From JABDGC01 sp964466595 (GTDB taxonomy: Bacteria > Pseudomonadota > Gammaproteobacteria > DSM-16500), in assembly GCA_964466595.1 (NCBI GenBank), contig CAYXNR010000015.1, forward strand, positions 1 through 42,083: DNA of 42,083 nt. Reading direction: 5' to 3'. The position numbers and the translations under genes are program-made. Shown piece by piece: positions 7,416-15,223 of the stretch. Under the pieces are notes generated by a model that saw only the letters and a program-made list of their open reading frames with translations, made no database searches and was not told the DNA's origin. How positions within the stretch are numbered: the first letter of the stretch is position 1; the number at the start of each line of letters is the position of its first letter.

Positions 7416-8678
7416 ATGGAATATGGTCTCATTTTTATCTTGATTGCCTGCTGCGTTGGCTTTTGGATGACCTGGGGTGTTGGCGCGAATGATCTTGCCA
7501 ATATCATGAGTACGACGATGGGTTCCAAAGCTTTATCGGTTCGCCAAGCACTAATCATCGCTATTATTTTTGAAATCTTGGGTGCTTTTTTAGGAGGCAG
7601 CGAGGTCACAGAAACCGTACGTGGCGGTATCATTGACCTGCAAGCTGTTTCTAAAAACCCTGTTTTACTGATTTACTGTATGCTCTCCGTCTTGTTGGCT
7701 AGTGCCTCGTGGATCACAACAGCCAGTATGCTAGGCATGCCGGTATCCATCACTCAAGCTATTGTTGGCGGTTTAGTCGGGGTTGGCGCGATATCGCTAG
7801 GTTTGAATGCTATTGAATGGCATAACGTTGCTTATATTTTTATGAGTTGGGTCATCTCTCCTTCACTGGCTGGTTTAATTGCCTTTATTTTATTTATCTC
7901 TATCCGACAAACGATTCTTGCCGTGGAAGAGCCTGTCAAAACAGCTCAATTCATTATGCCTATTTATTTTTTCTTAATTGGTCTCGTATTGGCTGTAATG
8001 ACGGTTTTAAAAACACTGGCGCATTTTCATATCTATCTCCATCATTTAATTCAGTTGACGATTGTCTTAGTCACAGCCTTGGTGATTATGCTTGGCGGGA
8101 TGGAAGCCATGCGTCATGTTCATCGCTATGCGCAATCAAACCGTCATACGCAATTCCAATATATTGAAAATTTATTTAGCGTTCTCATGGCCTTTACTGC
8201 CTGCGCTATGATTTTTGCACATGGCTCCAATGATGTGGCTATTGCTATTGGTCCGGTGACCTCGGTTATTAGCACGGTCTTAAGCGGCTCACCGATGCAT
8301 GAGGGTAAATTTTTATTGGCTACTTTGTTGATAGGCTATGTTGGTGTTATCTCTGGTCTTTTGATGTACGGTCGCAAGGTTATCGAGACCGTGGGAAATG
8401 GCATTACCATGCTGACACCTAGTCGCGCCTTTGCTGCCACCTTTGCCGCAGCTAGCACAGTAGTGGGTTCGACGACGCTCGGCATTCCGGTTTCAGCAAC
8501 CCAGACGCTAGTAGGCGCTGTTTTTGGCGTGGGCCTAGCAAGAGGGATCGATGCTTTAAATCTCACCGTCATGCGGAATATTTTTCTTTCCTGGGCACTG
8601 ACTATTCCAGTAACGGCTGGATTGGCGACTTTTTATTTTTATCTTCTCGGGCGGTTGTTTGGTTTGTCTTCTGTCTAA
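7416..8678 (+). CDS. inorganic phosphate transporter, Pit family
   Basis: A 420-residue membrane protein with about ten hydrophobic helices in two related halves. Each half holds the Pit signature: G-V-G-A-N-D-L-A-N near residue 25 and A-H-G-S-N-D-V-A-I near 270. The halves share the G-x-P-V-S-x-T-Q pattern (G-M-P-V-S-I-T-Q and G-I-P-V-S-A-T-Q). Pit proteins import metal-phosphate with protons. The ATG at 7416 is preferred to a TTG at 7410 as it matches the usual family start. It is last in the gap-DUF47-pit group and is followed by a REP-like repeat. Confidence 0.92.
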   Translation: MEYGLIFILIACCVGFWMTWGVGANDLANIMSTTMGSKALSVRQALIIAIIFEILGAFLGGSEVTETVRGGIIDLQAVSKNPVLLIYCMLSVLLASASWITTASMLGMPVSITQAIVGGLVGVGAISLGLNAIEWHNVAYIFMSWVISPSLAGLIAFILFISIRQTILAVEEPVKTAQFIMPIYFFLIGLVLAVMTVLKTLAHFHIYLHHLIQLTIVLVTALVIMLGGMEAMRHVHRYAQSNRHTQFQYIENLFSVLMAFTACAMIFAHGSNDVAIAIGPVTSVISTVLSGSPMHEGKFLLATLLIGYVGVISGLLMYGRKVIETVGNGITMLTPSRAFAATFAAASTVVGSTTLGIPVSATQTLVGAVFGVGLARGIDALNLTVMRNIFLSWALTIPVTAGLATFYFYLLGRLFGLSSV

Positions 8679-8749
8679 ATGCTTATCGTAAGCTTCACGG
8701 GCCAGTTTCCCTTCCACCACGCTAGCTTGTGTTTCACAGCCTAACAGTT

Positions 8750-8880
8750 CCCCTTCCTCCACGCTTTTTGTGGAGGAAGGGGTTAGGGGAAGGAGGTAAA
8801 TTAGATCAGGCCCTTCTTTGGCATGCATTTAAAACCTCCCACCCCTACCCCTCCCTCCACAAAAAGCGTGGCGGGAGGGG
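8750..8880. repeat. REP-like hairpin pair (units A and B), copy 2
   Basis: Unit A lies at 8750-8782 (13-bp perfect stem, loop GCTTTTT) and unit B at 8848-8880 (loop AAAAAGC, one mismatch). Both are inverted relative to copy 1, so here the units point away from each other. A broken extra half, CCCCAAAAGCGTGGAGGAAGG, follows at about 8910-8932. It fills most of the 282-bp gap between pit and the convergent gene; I see no gene there. Confidence 0.9.
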
Positions 8881-8960
8881 ATTCAAATAAGACTGATTTA
8901 TTCAACAAAGCCCCAAAAGCGTGGAGGAAGGGGGAATAGCTGTCAGCTGGGAAACATGGG

Positions 8961-10121
8961 CTAGCAAGGACGAAGATGGGGACTAGAGTTTTGCGGCGAA
9001 GGTTGGACTGCCTCTTCCTTATGCGGGAAAAGCTTGCGTACGGATTCGAGATACTCTGTCATGTTGTCTAAGCCTCTTATATAGTTTATTGCAGAGGGAT
9101 CCTTAACAGCAGGCGCCCAGAATTGCCATCTATTATTTGTTCCCTGGCTTAGGATTTGCATCTTTTTAACCTGTATTCTTAGTGTCAGTTCCTCCACTAA
9201 GGGAAGGAGCCTGTCTAAGCTCACATTTTCACGCTCTATTTCGTGAGAAAAAAAGTCTGTGATCTCATTAAAAGCTCGTATTTTTTTTATAATAGCCCGC
9301 AGCTCGGGGCTTCCTTGAACGGCCCCATGAAGACCTATATTTTGGTCAAGAAGCCAAAAACCGTAAGTTCCTAAACAATAGCTCGTGGAAAAATGAGGAA
9401 ATTGCTTGAGTTTGCTTAAAGCAGGGATGCTCACTCCTTGCTGATTTAATTTTTCTTCTAACTCATAGAGTAACCACAGAATATGACAATTTACTTCTCG
9501 TCTTACAGCATCTATCGCCGAATTAACAAGCATGTTTGCCGGAATGTTGCCTCTCACTGTGGAGAGAAAGATACAATCAAAGGAAGGCTCCAACCATTCC
9601 TTTTTGTCTTCCTGCTTATCTTTCAAAAACAAAGCAAGATTATGCTTATAGGTGTCCATCTCTAGGGTGTTACATAAGTAATGATTGTAGAGATTCAGTT
9701 CTCTATCAAAGCTAAGGCAACAGCTACTTTGGGTATGTTTCTTAGAATTGCCAAATAATAAATGGTGGACAAGCCTGGCTTGTTTTTGAGTAGCAAAAAT
9801 AACCTTGTCGGATTTTTCTTGCATGTTATATCGAAAATAAAGCGCGGTCTCCATGGGAGAATCATTGTAAAAAATATCATCTCTAAAATTAAAGATCTTA
9901 CTCCGCTGCAATTTGTATTTTATTATTTGAGCAAATTCCTCTTTCAATGCGCTTTCTGGAAATCTGATTACGAGATAACCATAGCCCTGACTTCGATGTC
10001 TATAATCAAAGGTTGGAATGCGATATAAAAGAATTTTTTCTTCTTTTTTTTGTTCTTCTTTTTTTTGTTCTTCTGCTTTTTGTTCTTCTGCAACGGGTTG
10101 AAAAAGTCGCGAGGCTGACAT
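8961..10121 (-). CDS. unknown protein, Glu/Lys-rich N-terminus, effector-like
   Basis: 386 residues, not recognised. Residues 11-30 form a charged tandem tract built on K-x-E-E-Q, and the rest looks like a soluble, mainly helical protein with several Cys residues and no signal peptide or membrane segment. A helical centre around residues 205-240 (A-I-D-A-V-R-R-E-V-N, then L-Y-E-L-E-E-K-L-N) could form a coiled coil. The C-terminus has the charged patch H-K-E-E-A and then a Ser/Pro-rich tail ending in Cys. AGGA stands ten bases before the ATG. It is flanked by a REP pair and transcribed against both neighbours. The style fits proteins exported by type IVB systems in Legionellales, but nothing here proves secretion. 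Confidence 0.6.
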   Translation of the reverse strand: MSASRLFQPVAEEQKAEEQKKEEQKKEEKILLYRIPTFDYRHRSQGYGYLVIRFPESALKEEFAQIIKYKLQRSKIFNFRDDIFYNDSPMETALYFRYNMQEKSDKVIFATQKQARLVHHLLFGNSKKHTQSSCCLSFDRELNLYNHYLCNTLEMDTYKHNLALFLKDKQEDKKEWLEPSFDCIFLSTVRGNIPANMLVNSAIDAVRREVNCHILWLLYELEEKLNQQGVSIPALSKLKQFPHFSTSYCLGTYGFWLLDQNIGLHGAVQGSPELRAIIKKIRAFNEITDFFSHEIERENVSLDRLLPLVEELTLRIQVKKMQILSQGTNNRWQFWAPAVKDPSAINYIRGLDNMTEYLESVRKLFPHKEEAVQPSPQNSSPHLRPC

Positions 10122-10200
10122 AATTTATTATTCCTGTAGATGATCAGGTGGCTTTTACCATACTCTCAAAAAAACACAAGCTCGCAGCAGGCTCCTAGTC

Positions 10201-10231
10201 TTGACAATTTTAAATTAACTGCCACCATAGT
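10201..10231 (+). promoter_or_regulatory. candidate sigma-70 promoter for the nucleoside salvage genes
   Basis: A perfect -35 TTGACA (10201-10206) with a weaker -10 CATAGT (10226-10231), spacer 19, stands just before the AGAGGAG ribosome-binding site of the nucleoside phosphorylase gene. It also argues that translation starts at 10251 and not at 10140. Confidence 0.45.
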
Positions 10232-10250
10232 CCTTCAAAGAGGAGTATCT

Positions 10251-11081
10251 ATGCCGTCCACCATCGAAGAGGCCATGCAGGTTATTCATCAACGTTTGCC
10301 CCAGTTCCGTGCCAAAATAGCCATGATTCTGGGCTCGGGTCTTGCCTCTGTCGCAGATGAAATCAGCAATCCTGTCGCTATCCCTTATCAATCTATCCCG
10401 GGTTTACAAATTGGCAGGGTCTCGGGTCATCCTTCGCTTTTGGTCATGGGCCGGATGAATGATATCCCTGTCATTTGCCTGAAGGGCCGTTTGCATTTAT
10501 ATGAAGGCACCCCTCCTGAGATGCTACAAATTCTCATCCGCATTCTTAAACATCTGGGCTGTGAGGTTTTAATTGTGACAGGCGCTTCGGGCTCCTTAAG
10601 GCCAGAAGTAGGACCGGGTGAAATCATGGCGATCAGCGATCATATTAATTTACAACCCGGTAATCCTTTGGTTGGCCCCAATGATGAATCAGTCGGGCCG
10701 CGTTTTGTCAGCTTGGAAGATGCCTATGATCCTGGTCTTCGTTCTCTTTTAAAAGAGGTCGGGACTCGCTTGGGCTTTGCTATCCATGAGGGGGTTTATC
10801 TCTCTACCCTCGGACCCATCTTTGAAACTCCCGCAGAAATTCGCGCCTTTCGCATGCTGGGGGGAGATGCAATCGGCATGTCTGTGGTACCAGAAGTAAT
10901 TTTAGCCAGGCATTGTGGTATCCAGGTGGTCGGCCTGGCCGCTATCACCAACCTCGCTGTCGGCCTGGGCACTGAAAAGGTGACGCATGAGGGCACCTTG
11001 AATGCCGGTGAGCGTCTTTCTCGTGTTTTGTCTAAGCTGATTCCGGCTTATGTGAAAGAGGTCAATGGGATTCTGTTTTAA
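10251..11081 (+). CDS. purine nucleoside phosphorylase (trimeric, inosine/guanosine/xanthosine type)
   Basis: 276 residues from the ATG at 10251, which has AGAGGAG five to six bases upstream; a longer frame from 10140 has no such site. Motifs of the trimeric PNP family: G-S-G-L-A for phosphate binding, K-G-R-L-H-L-Y-E-G, I-S-D-H-I-N, the purine-pocket block P-I-F-E-T-P-A-E-I-R, G-M-S-V-V-P-E-V and A-I-T-N-L-A. It splits purine nucleosides with phosphate into base and (deoxy)ribose-1-phosphate. The next genes are an MFS transporter and phosphopentomutase, giving import, phosphorolysis and conversion to pentose-5-phosphate. PunA/XapA-type; which purines are preferred is not clear. Confidence 0.9.
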   Translation: MPSTIEEAMQVIHQRLPQFRAKIAMILGSGLASVADEISNPVAIPYQSIPGLQIGRVSGHPSLLVMGRMNDIPVICLKGRLHLYEGTPPEMLQILIRILKHLGCEVLIVTGASGSLRPEVGPGEIMAISDHINLQPGNPLVGPNDESVGPRFVSLEDAYDPGLRSLLKEVGTRLGFAIHEGVYLSTLGPIFETPAEIRAFRMLGGDAIGMSVVPEVILARHCGIQVVGLAAITNLAVGLGTEKVTHEGTLNAGERLSRVLSKLIPAYVKEVNGILF

Positions 11082-11090
11082 AAAGCCTGG

Positions 11091-11130
11091 ATCCCCCGCT
11101 TTCGCGGGGGACGACGGCGCCTAAGGTGAG
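11091..11130. repeat. GC-rich hairpin repeat with CGCCTAAGGTGA end
   Basis: A perfect 7-bp stem CCCCCGC / GCGGGGG with loop TTTC (11093-11110) is followed by GACGACGGCGCCTAAGGTGA. The same end sequence occurs, inverted, at 15179-15223. No U-tract follows, so this looks like a dispersed repeat more than a classical terminator. Confidence 0.65.
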
Positions 11131-11196
11131 TTAAGAGCCTAGCCTTTAAACGCTAGCTATGTTAGAACTGCAATCATAAAATTAAAGAGAATTGGT

Positions 11197-12498
11197 ATGC
11201 ATACCAGCCCGAGTAAAACGCAATATACTGGCCTAGCCTGGCTTGCTACGCTCACTGCTGCCTTGTTCTTTTTTTATGAATTTATTCAATTGAACCTGTT
11301 CAATGCAATTGATGTTCAATTAATGCAAGATTTTAAAATTAATGCACCCCAATTGGGCCAGCTGGCTTCCATGTATTTTTATGCCAATGCCCTCTTTCTT
11401 TTCCCGGCAGGCATCTTATTAGACCGTTACTCCACCAAAAAATTGCTCCTCTTCGCTATTATTTTATGCACAGCCGGCACCTTTAGTTTTGCTCTTGCTT
11501 CAAGCTATTTGATCGCAGCTATAGCTCGATTTTTGGTCGGTATCGGTGCTTCTTTTTGCTTTTTAAGCTGCATTCGCATTGCCTCGCGTTGGTTTCCAGC
11601 TAAGCAGATGGCACTCGTAACAGGAATTGTGGTAACCATGGCCATGGTTGGTGGTATGGTCGCTCAAACCCCCATGGCTCTTCTCAGCCATGCCGTGGGC
11701 TGGCGTCAGGCTGTTTTATTGGATGCCTGTTTAGGTATCTTTATTGGACTCGCTACGGTGCTCTTCATCCAAGACCGTCCTCCGAACAGTCATGAAGCAG
11801 CCAAAGCAGATCAAGACCGCTTAAAAAGCCTGGGGCTCTGGCGTTGTATCTATTCCGCTCTCTCCAATCCTCAAAACTGGCTCGGGGGTATTTATACTTC
11901 CTTACTGAATTTGCCTGTTTTTTTACTGGGCGCTTTATGGGGTATTCATTATCTCACAGAGGTACACCACTTGAGCGCCATTCAAGCCTCTTATGCGACC
12001 ACCCTATTTTTTGTTGGAATCATTATCGGCTCGCCGGTTTATGGTTGGTTTTCAGATTATATCGGTCTAAGACGGTTCCCCATGATTATTGGTGCTGTAT
12101 TTTCACTTCTCGTTATTTTTATTTTAATGTACTCTCCTACGCTGTCGCTGTCTTCTCTTATGGCTCTTTTTTTCTTGATCGGTTTTTCAACCAGCTCGCA
12201 GGTTCTCACCTATCCGACTGTCGCTGAATTGAATCCCATCTCGCTAACGAGTACCTCAGTCAGCATTGTCTCCATCACAATCATGTCTAGTGGTTTTATT
12301 TTTCAGCCGCTTTTTGGTTGGATGATGCAGCTGCAATGGAATCATCAACTCGTTAATGGCATACCTGTTTATTCAGCTAATGATTTCAATAATGCGATGT
12401 GGCTTATTCCCATTAGCTTTGTGATTGGCCTCTTGCTTTCTTTTTTCATTAAAGAAACCTATTGCCGTTCACAAGAATTCCATCCGCAATCGACGTAA
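11197..12498 (+). CDS. MFS transporter, possibly for nucleosides
   Basis: 433 residues with about 12 hydrophobic helices. The loop between helices 2 and 3 has the MFS motif G-I-L-L-D-R-Y-S-T-K-K, and helix 4-5 carries R-F-L-V-G-I-G-A-S-F. The second half repeats this as G-W-F-S-D-Y-I-G-L-R-R. It lies between a purine nucleoside phosphorylase and phosphopentomutase on the same strand, six bases before deoB, so import of nucleosides or pentoses is a reasonable guess. The sequence is a general MFS type, and similar proteins in this order carry many different compounds, including amino acids. Confidence 0.85.
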   Translation: MHTSPSKTQYTGLAWLATLTAALFFFYEFIQLNLFNAIDVQLMQDFKINAPQLGQLASMYFYANALFLFPAGILLDRYSTKKLLLFAIILCTAGTFSFALASSYLIAAIARFLVGIGASFCFLSCIRIASRWFPAKQMALVTGIVVTMAMVGGMVAQTPMALLSHAVGWRQAVLLDACLGIFIGLATVLFIQDRPPNSHEAAKADQDRLKSLGLWRCIYSALSNPQNWLGGIYTSLLNLPVFLLGALWGIHYLTEVHHLSAIQASYATTLFFVGIIIGSPVYGWFSDYIGLRRFPMIIGAVFSLLVIFILMYSPTLSLSSLMALFFLIGFSTSSQVLTYPTVAELNPISLTSTSVSIVSITIMSSGFIFQPLFGWMMQLQWNHQLVNGIPVYSANDFNNAMWLIPISFVIGLLLSFFIKETYCRSQEFHPQST

Positions 12499-12503
12499 CG
12501 CTT

Positions 12504-13718
12504 ATGCCTCGCGCTTTTATTATCATGCTCGATTCTTTCGGCATCGGCGAAACAGAGGATGCGCCTCCCTCTGATCTCGGTGCAAATACTCTAGGCCATA
12601 TAGCAGAAGCTTGTTTTGCCGGCAAAGCGGATAAAATAGGTTTACGTCAAGGCCCCTTATACTTACCTCATTTAACTCGTTTGGGTTTGAATGGCGCAGC
12701 ACTTGCTAGTCAAGGCAAAGCGATTCCAGGTTTAGCCACAGAAATAAAAATTCAAGGCGTCTATGGCTGTGCCAAAGAAAAAAGTTTGGGAAAAGATACG
12801 CCCAGTGGTCATTGGGAGTTAGCCGGTGTTCCTGTTTTTTTTGATTGGGGATATTTTCCTCCTGAATACCCTAGTTTTCCGGCTGCCCTCTTAGAAGATT
12901 TTATGAAGCGCGCGCACTTACCCGGTTTAATTGGTAACAAGCATGCTTCGGGAACAGAAATCATTCAGGAATTAGGTGCAGAACATATTCAAAGCGGGAA
13001 ACCGATTGTTTATACCTCTGGCGATAGTGTTTTTCAAATCGCCGCCCACGAGGAAGCTTTTGGTCTAGAACGTCTGTATCAAATCTGCTTAATAGCGCGC
13101 GAACTTGTCGACGAATATAATATTGGTCGTGTCATTGCACGGCCTTTTACAGGCAGCCCCGGGCATTTTTATCGAACCTTCAATCGCCGTGATTATTCAC
13201 TGCCGCCACCTGAACCCACTCTGCTCGATCAGCTCGTCAAAGCCGGTGGCAAGGTTATAGCCATTGGCAAGGTAGCCGATATTTTTGCGCATCTTGGAAT
13301 CACAAAAACAGTAAAAGCCGACGGCAATATGGCCTTATTTGATGCGCTTCTTCAAGAAACAAAAATAGCGCCGGATAAAAGCCTCGTTTTTGTGAATCTG
13401 GTTGATTTCGATATGCTCTACGGACACAGGCGAGATGTCGTCGGCTATGCTAAGGCTTTGGAAGACTTCGATGCGCGTTTGCCTGAATTTGAAGGCTTAT
13501 TACAGCCCGGCGATTTGGCAGTCATCACAGCTGATCATGGCTGTGATCCGACCTGGCCGGGCTCTGATCATACCCGTGAACATGTTCCTATCTTGGCCTT
13601 TGGTCCGGGTATCTCGGAAAAAGCTATCGGGAAAAGAGAAACTTTTGCTGATATTGGGCAAACACTTGCTAAGCACTTGGGTTTGGCAGCTTTGCAGCAT
13701 GGAAGAGCATTTTTATAG
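12504..13718 (+). CDS. deoB: phosphopentomutase
   Basis: 404 residues from the ATG at 12504. It interconverts ribose-1-phosphate (or deoxyribose-1-phosphate) and the 5-phosphate. Alkaline phosphatase-superfamily metal sites are visible: D-S-F-G-I-G near the start, the phospho-threonine block D-T-P-S-G-H-W-E, and D-H-G-C-D-P-T then S-D-H-T-R-E-H-V-P near the end. Length is normal (E. coli 407). An in-frame codon at 12462 would overlap the MFS gene and add 14 non-conserved residues, so it was rejected. It completes the salvage set with the phosphorylase. Confidence 0.95.
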   Translation: MPRAFIIMLDSFGIGETEDAPPSDLGANTLGHIAEACFAGKADKIGLRQGPLYLPHLTRLGLNGAALASQGKAIPGLATEIKIQGVYGCAKEKSLGKDTPSGHWELAGVPVFFDWGYFPPEYPSFPAALLEDFMKRAHLPGLIGNKHASGTEIIQELGAEHIQSGKPIVYTSGDSVFQIAAHEEAFGLERLYQICLIARELVDEYNIGRVIARPFTGSPGHFYRTFNRRDYSLPPPEPTLLDQLVKAGGKVIAIGKVADIFAHLGITKTVKADGNMALFDALLQETKIAPDKSLVFVNLVDFDMLYGHRRDVVGYAKALEDFDARLPEFEGLLQPGDLAVITADHGCDPTWPGSDHTREHVPILAFGPGISEKAIGKRETFADIGQTLAKHLGLAALQHGRAFL

Positions 13719-13740
13719 ACAAGCAATTCTATAAAAATTT

Positions 13741-13812
13741 TGTCATTCTGAGCGCAGCGAAGAATCTGTATTTCATTAATCATTCAGATCCTTCGCTGCG
13801 CTCAGGATGACA
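13741..13812. repeat. inverted repeat with 28-nt arms (TGTCATTCTGAGCGCAGCGA type)
   Basis: Left arm 13741-13768 and right arm 13785-13812 are complementary at 26 of 28 positions, the exceptions being G-U compatible, around a 16-nt loop. The core word CCTTCGCTGCGCTCAGGATG resembles short palindromes scattered in many intracellular bacterial genomes; a variant half is at 25998-26024. Placed after deoB, it could end transcription between convergent genes. Confidence 0.85.
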
Positions 13813-13849
13813 GCTGTCGGCGAAAGTAGCAGCTGTCGGCGGAAGTTGT
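13812..13849. repeat. 19-bp tandem duplication
   Basis: AGCTGTCGGCGAAAGTAGC (13812-13830) is followed at once by AGCTGTCGGCGGAAGTTGT (13831-13849). It abuts the inverted repeat on one side and the end of an effector-like gene on the other, and looks like a slippage product. Confidence 0.75.
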
Positions 13850-13854
13850 GAACT

Positions 13855-15153
13855 TTAGCTTGGGGCACTTCGGCTTCGACTTCGTACTTCGGCTTTAGCT
13901 TCTTCGTGATTTTCTTCGCTTGCAATAGCTTGGAAGTGCAGCCTGTTTTGTAACAAAGGTGAATTACTTCGTGATGAGTTTAGATTCTTGCTTTGTTCTA
14001 GTTTTTCTACCATGCTCGAAGCCCATTCTGAGGGCAGTCCCTTGCTCTTTAATAACTTATCCAGGTTCTTCCAAATTTCAAGTTCGTACTCTTCTTGAAA
14101 AATAAAATTTTTACCTGTCATCTTGAAAGTTTTTAAATATTCAAGATATGCAAGGAGTCCTTTTTGAACTTGCTCTGAATCATTTAAATAAATATGAAAA
14201 TCATTATTTTTAAGTGCAGCTTTACTTAGTTGACTCTTTCTTAGCATCAACTCATTGAAGATCTCTATACACTCTGCCCGAGCATAATGCTGAATAAAGC
14301 GCACGAATAAGAGATTAGGTAAAATCAACACTTTTAATAAAGCATAATTGACCTCAGCACGAATAAAAGGATTCGTGGAAAGATCGGGATCCCAAGGCGA
14401 AACTGCATTTTTGCCGTTGAAGATAATTCCTATCCAATTATTGGCAGCATAATTTCCCGGGAAAGGGAGACTTGCAATTTCATTTTCCGTAATCTGAAAG
14501 TTACTTCCAGCGAGTATTTTTTCTTTTAGTTTCGCAAAACACCAATCACCATCAATTTTAATAATCTGATTGAGATGATTGAGAAGAAGATTCCCCGTTC
14601 TCAGATCAATCTCATTAAGGAGAAGCGCTATAACCATTATTTCGCCAAGGCCTCGAATGTCGCCGCTTCGCAGCGCAGCATTCCAAGTTATTCTAACCGC
14701 CTGATCCCTAAAATCTCCTTCGGGAGGTAGAGCCCGACAGCCTTCGACTTCTTTAGAAATAACCCCTTCAGCCTGATTTTCTTCACCAACAAGCAAACGC
14801 GTTTTAGGATGGCCGGGAATAAATAAACGGAAAAGTTCTTGTGAAACAATCTCTAGTTTTAAAAGGAAAAGCTCTCTTTCACGAAGCTCTAGCTCTAGCA
14901 GTTCTTGTGCAATACGCTTTAACTTTGGCTTTGGCTTTGGCTTGGCTTCTTCCTCTTTCTCTTCTTTCTTTATTTTTTGTTTAGCGTACCAGATATTTTG
15001 GTATTTTTGGGGAAGTTCAGCTAGCTCCAGGTGGGCTAGCTCCGGAGGGACTTCTTTTTTTATTTTTTCTACCGAATGAGAAAATTTATTTTTCTCATCT
15101 CCCTTTAGTGGACAGATGGTTTTAAAACTTCTTGCGTTTTTAGAAGCAAACAT
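13855..15153 (-). CDS. effector-like protein with kinase-like motifs, shorter paralogue
   Basis: 432 residues, a paralogue of the next gene upstream. Shared blocks run over most of its length: W-Y-A-K, L-F-I-P-G-H-P-K-T-R-L-L-V, V-I-S-K-E (Lys134), L-L-L-N-E-I-D-L-x-x-G-N (Asp183, Asn188) and I-I-K-I-D-G-D-W-C-F-A (Asp201). A beta-strand lysine, a D-x(4)-N loop and a following I-D-G are the spacing of the ATP-binding and catalytic residues of kinase-like folds; this is an inference. A Lys/Glu/Pro-rich linker covers residues 60-80. The tail has a Glu-rich block (E-E-N-H-E-E-A-K-A-E) about 20 residues from the end, like E-block signals of Dot/Icm substrates, and lacks the CAAX box. GAGGAAAA precedes the ATG. 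Exact function unknown. Confidence 0.7.
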   Translation of the reverse strand: MFASKNARSFKTICPLKGDEKNKFSHSVEKIKKEVPPELAHLELAELPQKYQNIWYAKQKIKKEEKEEEAKPKPKPKLKRIAQELLELELRERELFLLKLEIVSQELFRLFIPGHPKTRLLVGEENQAEGVISKEVEGCRALPPEGDFRDQAVRITWNAALRSGDIRGLGEIMVIALLLNEIDLRTGNLLLNHLNQIIKIDGDWCFAKLKEKILAGSNFQITENEIASLPFPGNYAANNWIGIIFNGKNAVSPWDPDLSTNPFIRAEVNYALLKVLILPNLLFVRFIQHYARAECIEIFNELMLRKSQLSKAALKNNDFHIYLNDSEQVQKGLLAYLEYLKTFKMTGKNFIFQEEYELEIWKNLDKLLKSKGLPSEWASSMVEKLEQSKNLNSSRSNSPLLQNRLHFQAIASEENHEEAKAEVRSRSRSAPS

Positions 15154-15178
15154 AACTTTTCCTCGCTTAAAATAATTA

Positions 15179-15223
15179 ATTCACCTTAGGCGCTGTCGTC
15201 CCCCGCGTTATTCACCTTAGGCG
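15179..15223. repeat. 14-bp direct repeat flanking a GC-rich remnant
   Basis: ATTCACCTTAGGCG stands at 15179-15192 and again at 15210-15223, around CTGTCGTCCCCCGCGTT. Read on the minus strand it matches the end of the hairpin repeat at 11091-11130. The inner copy contains the stop codon and the last Ala codon of the CAAX-bearing gene. Confidence 0.7.

Noticed and set aside
8556..8828. 90-codon minus-strand frame over the end of pit and the REP repeat
   Set aside because: Its codons come from the hairpin repeat and the reverse of a well-supported gene.
11093..11110. Rho-independent terminator after the purine phosphorylase gene
   Set aside because: The stem is perfect but no U-tract follows, and the sequence recurs as a dispersed repeat; the next gene is probably co-transcribed.
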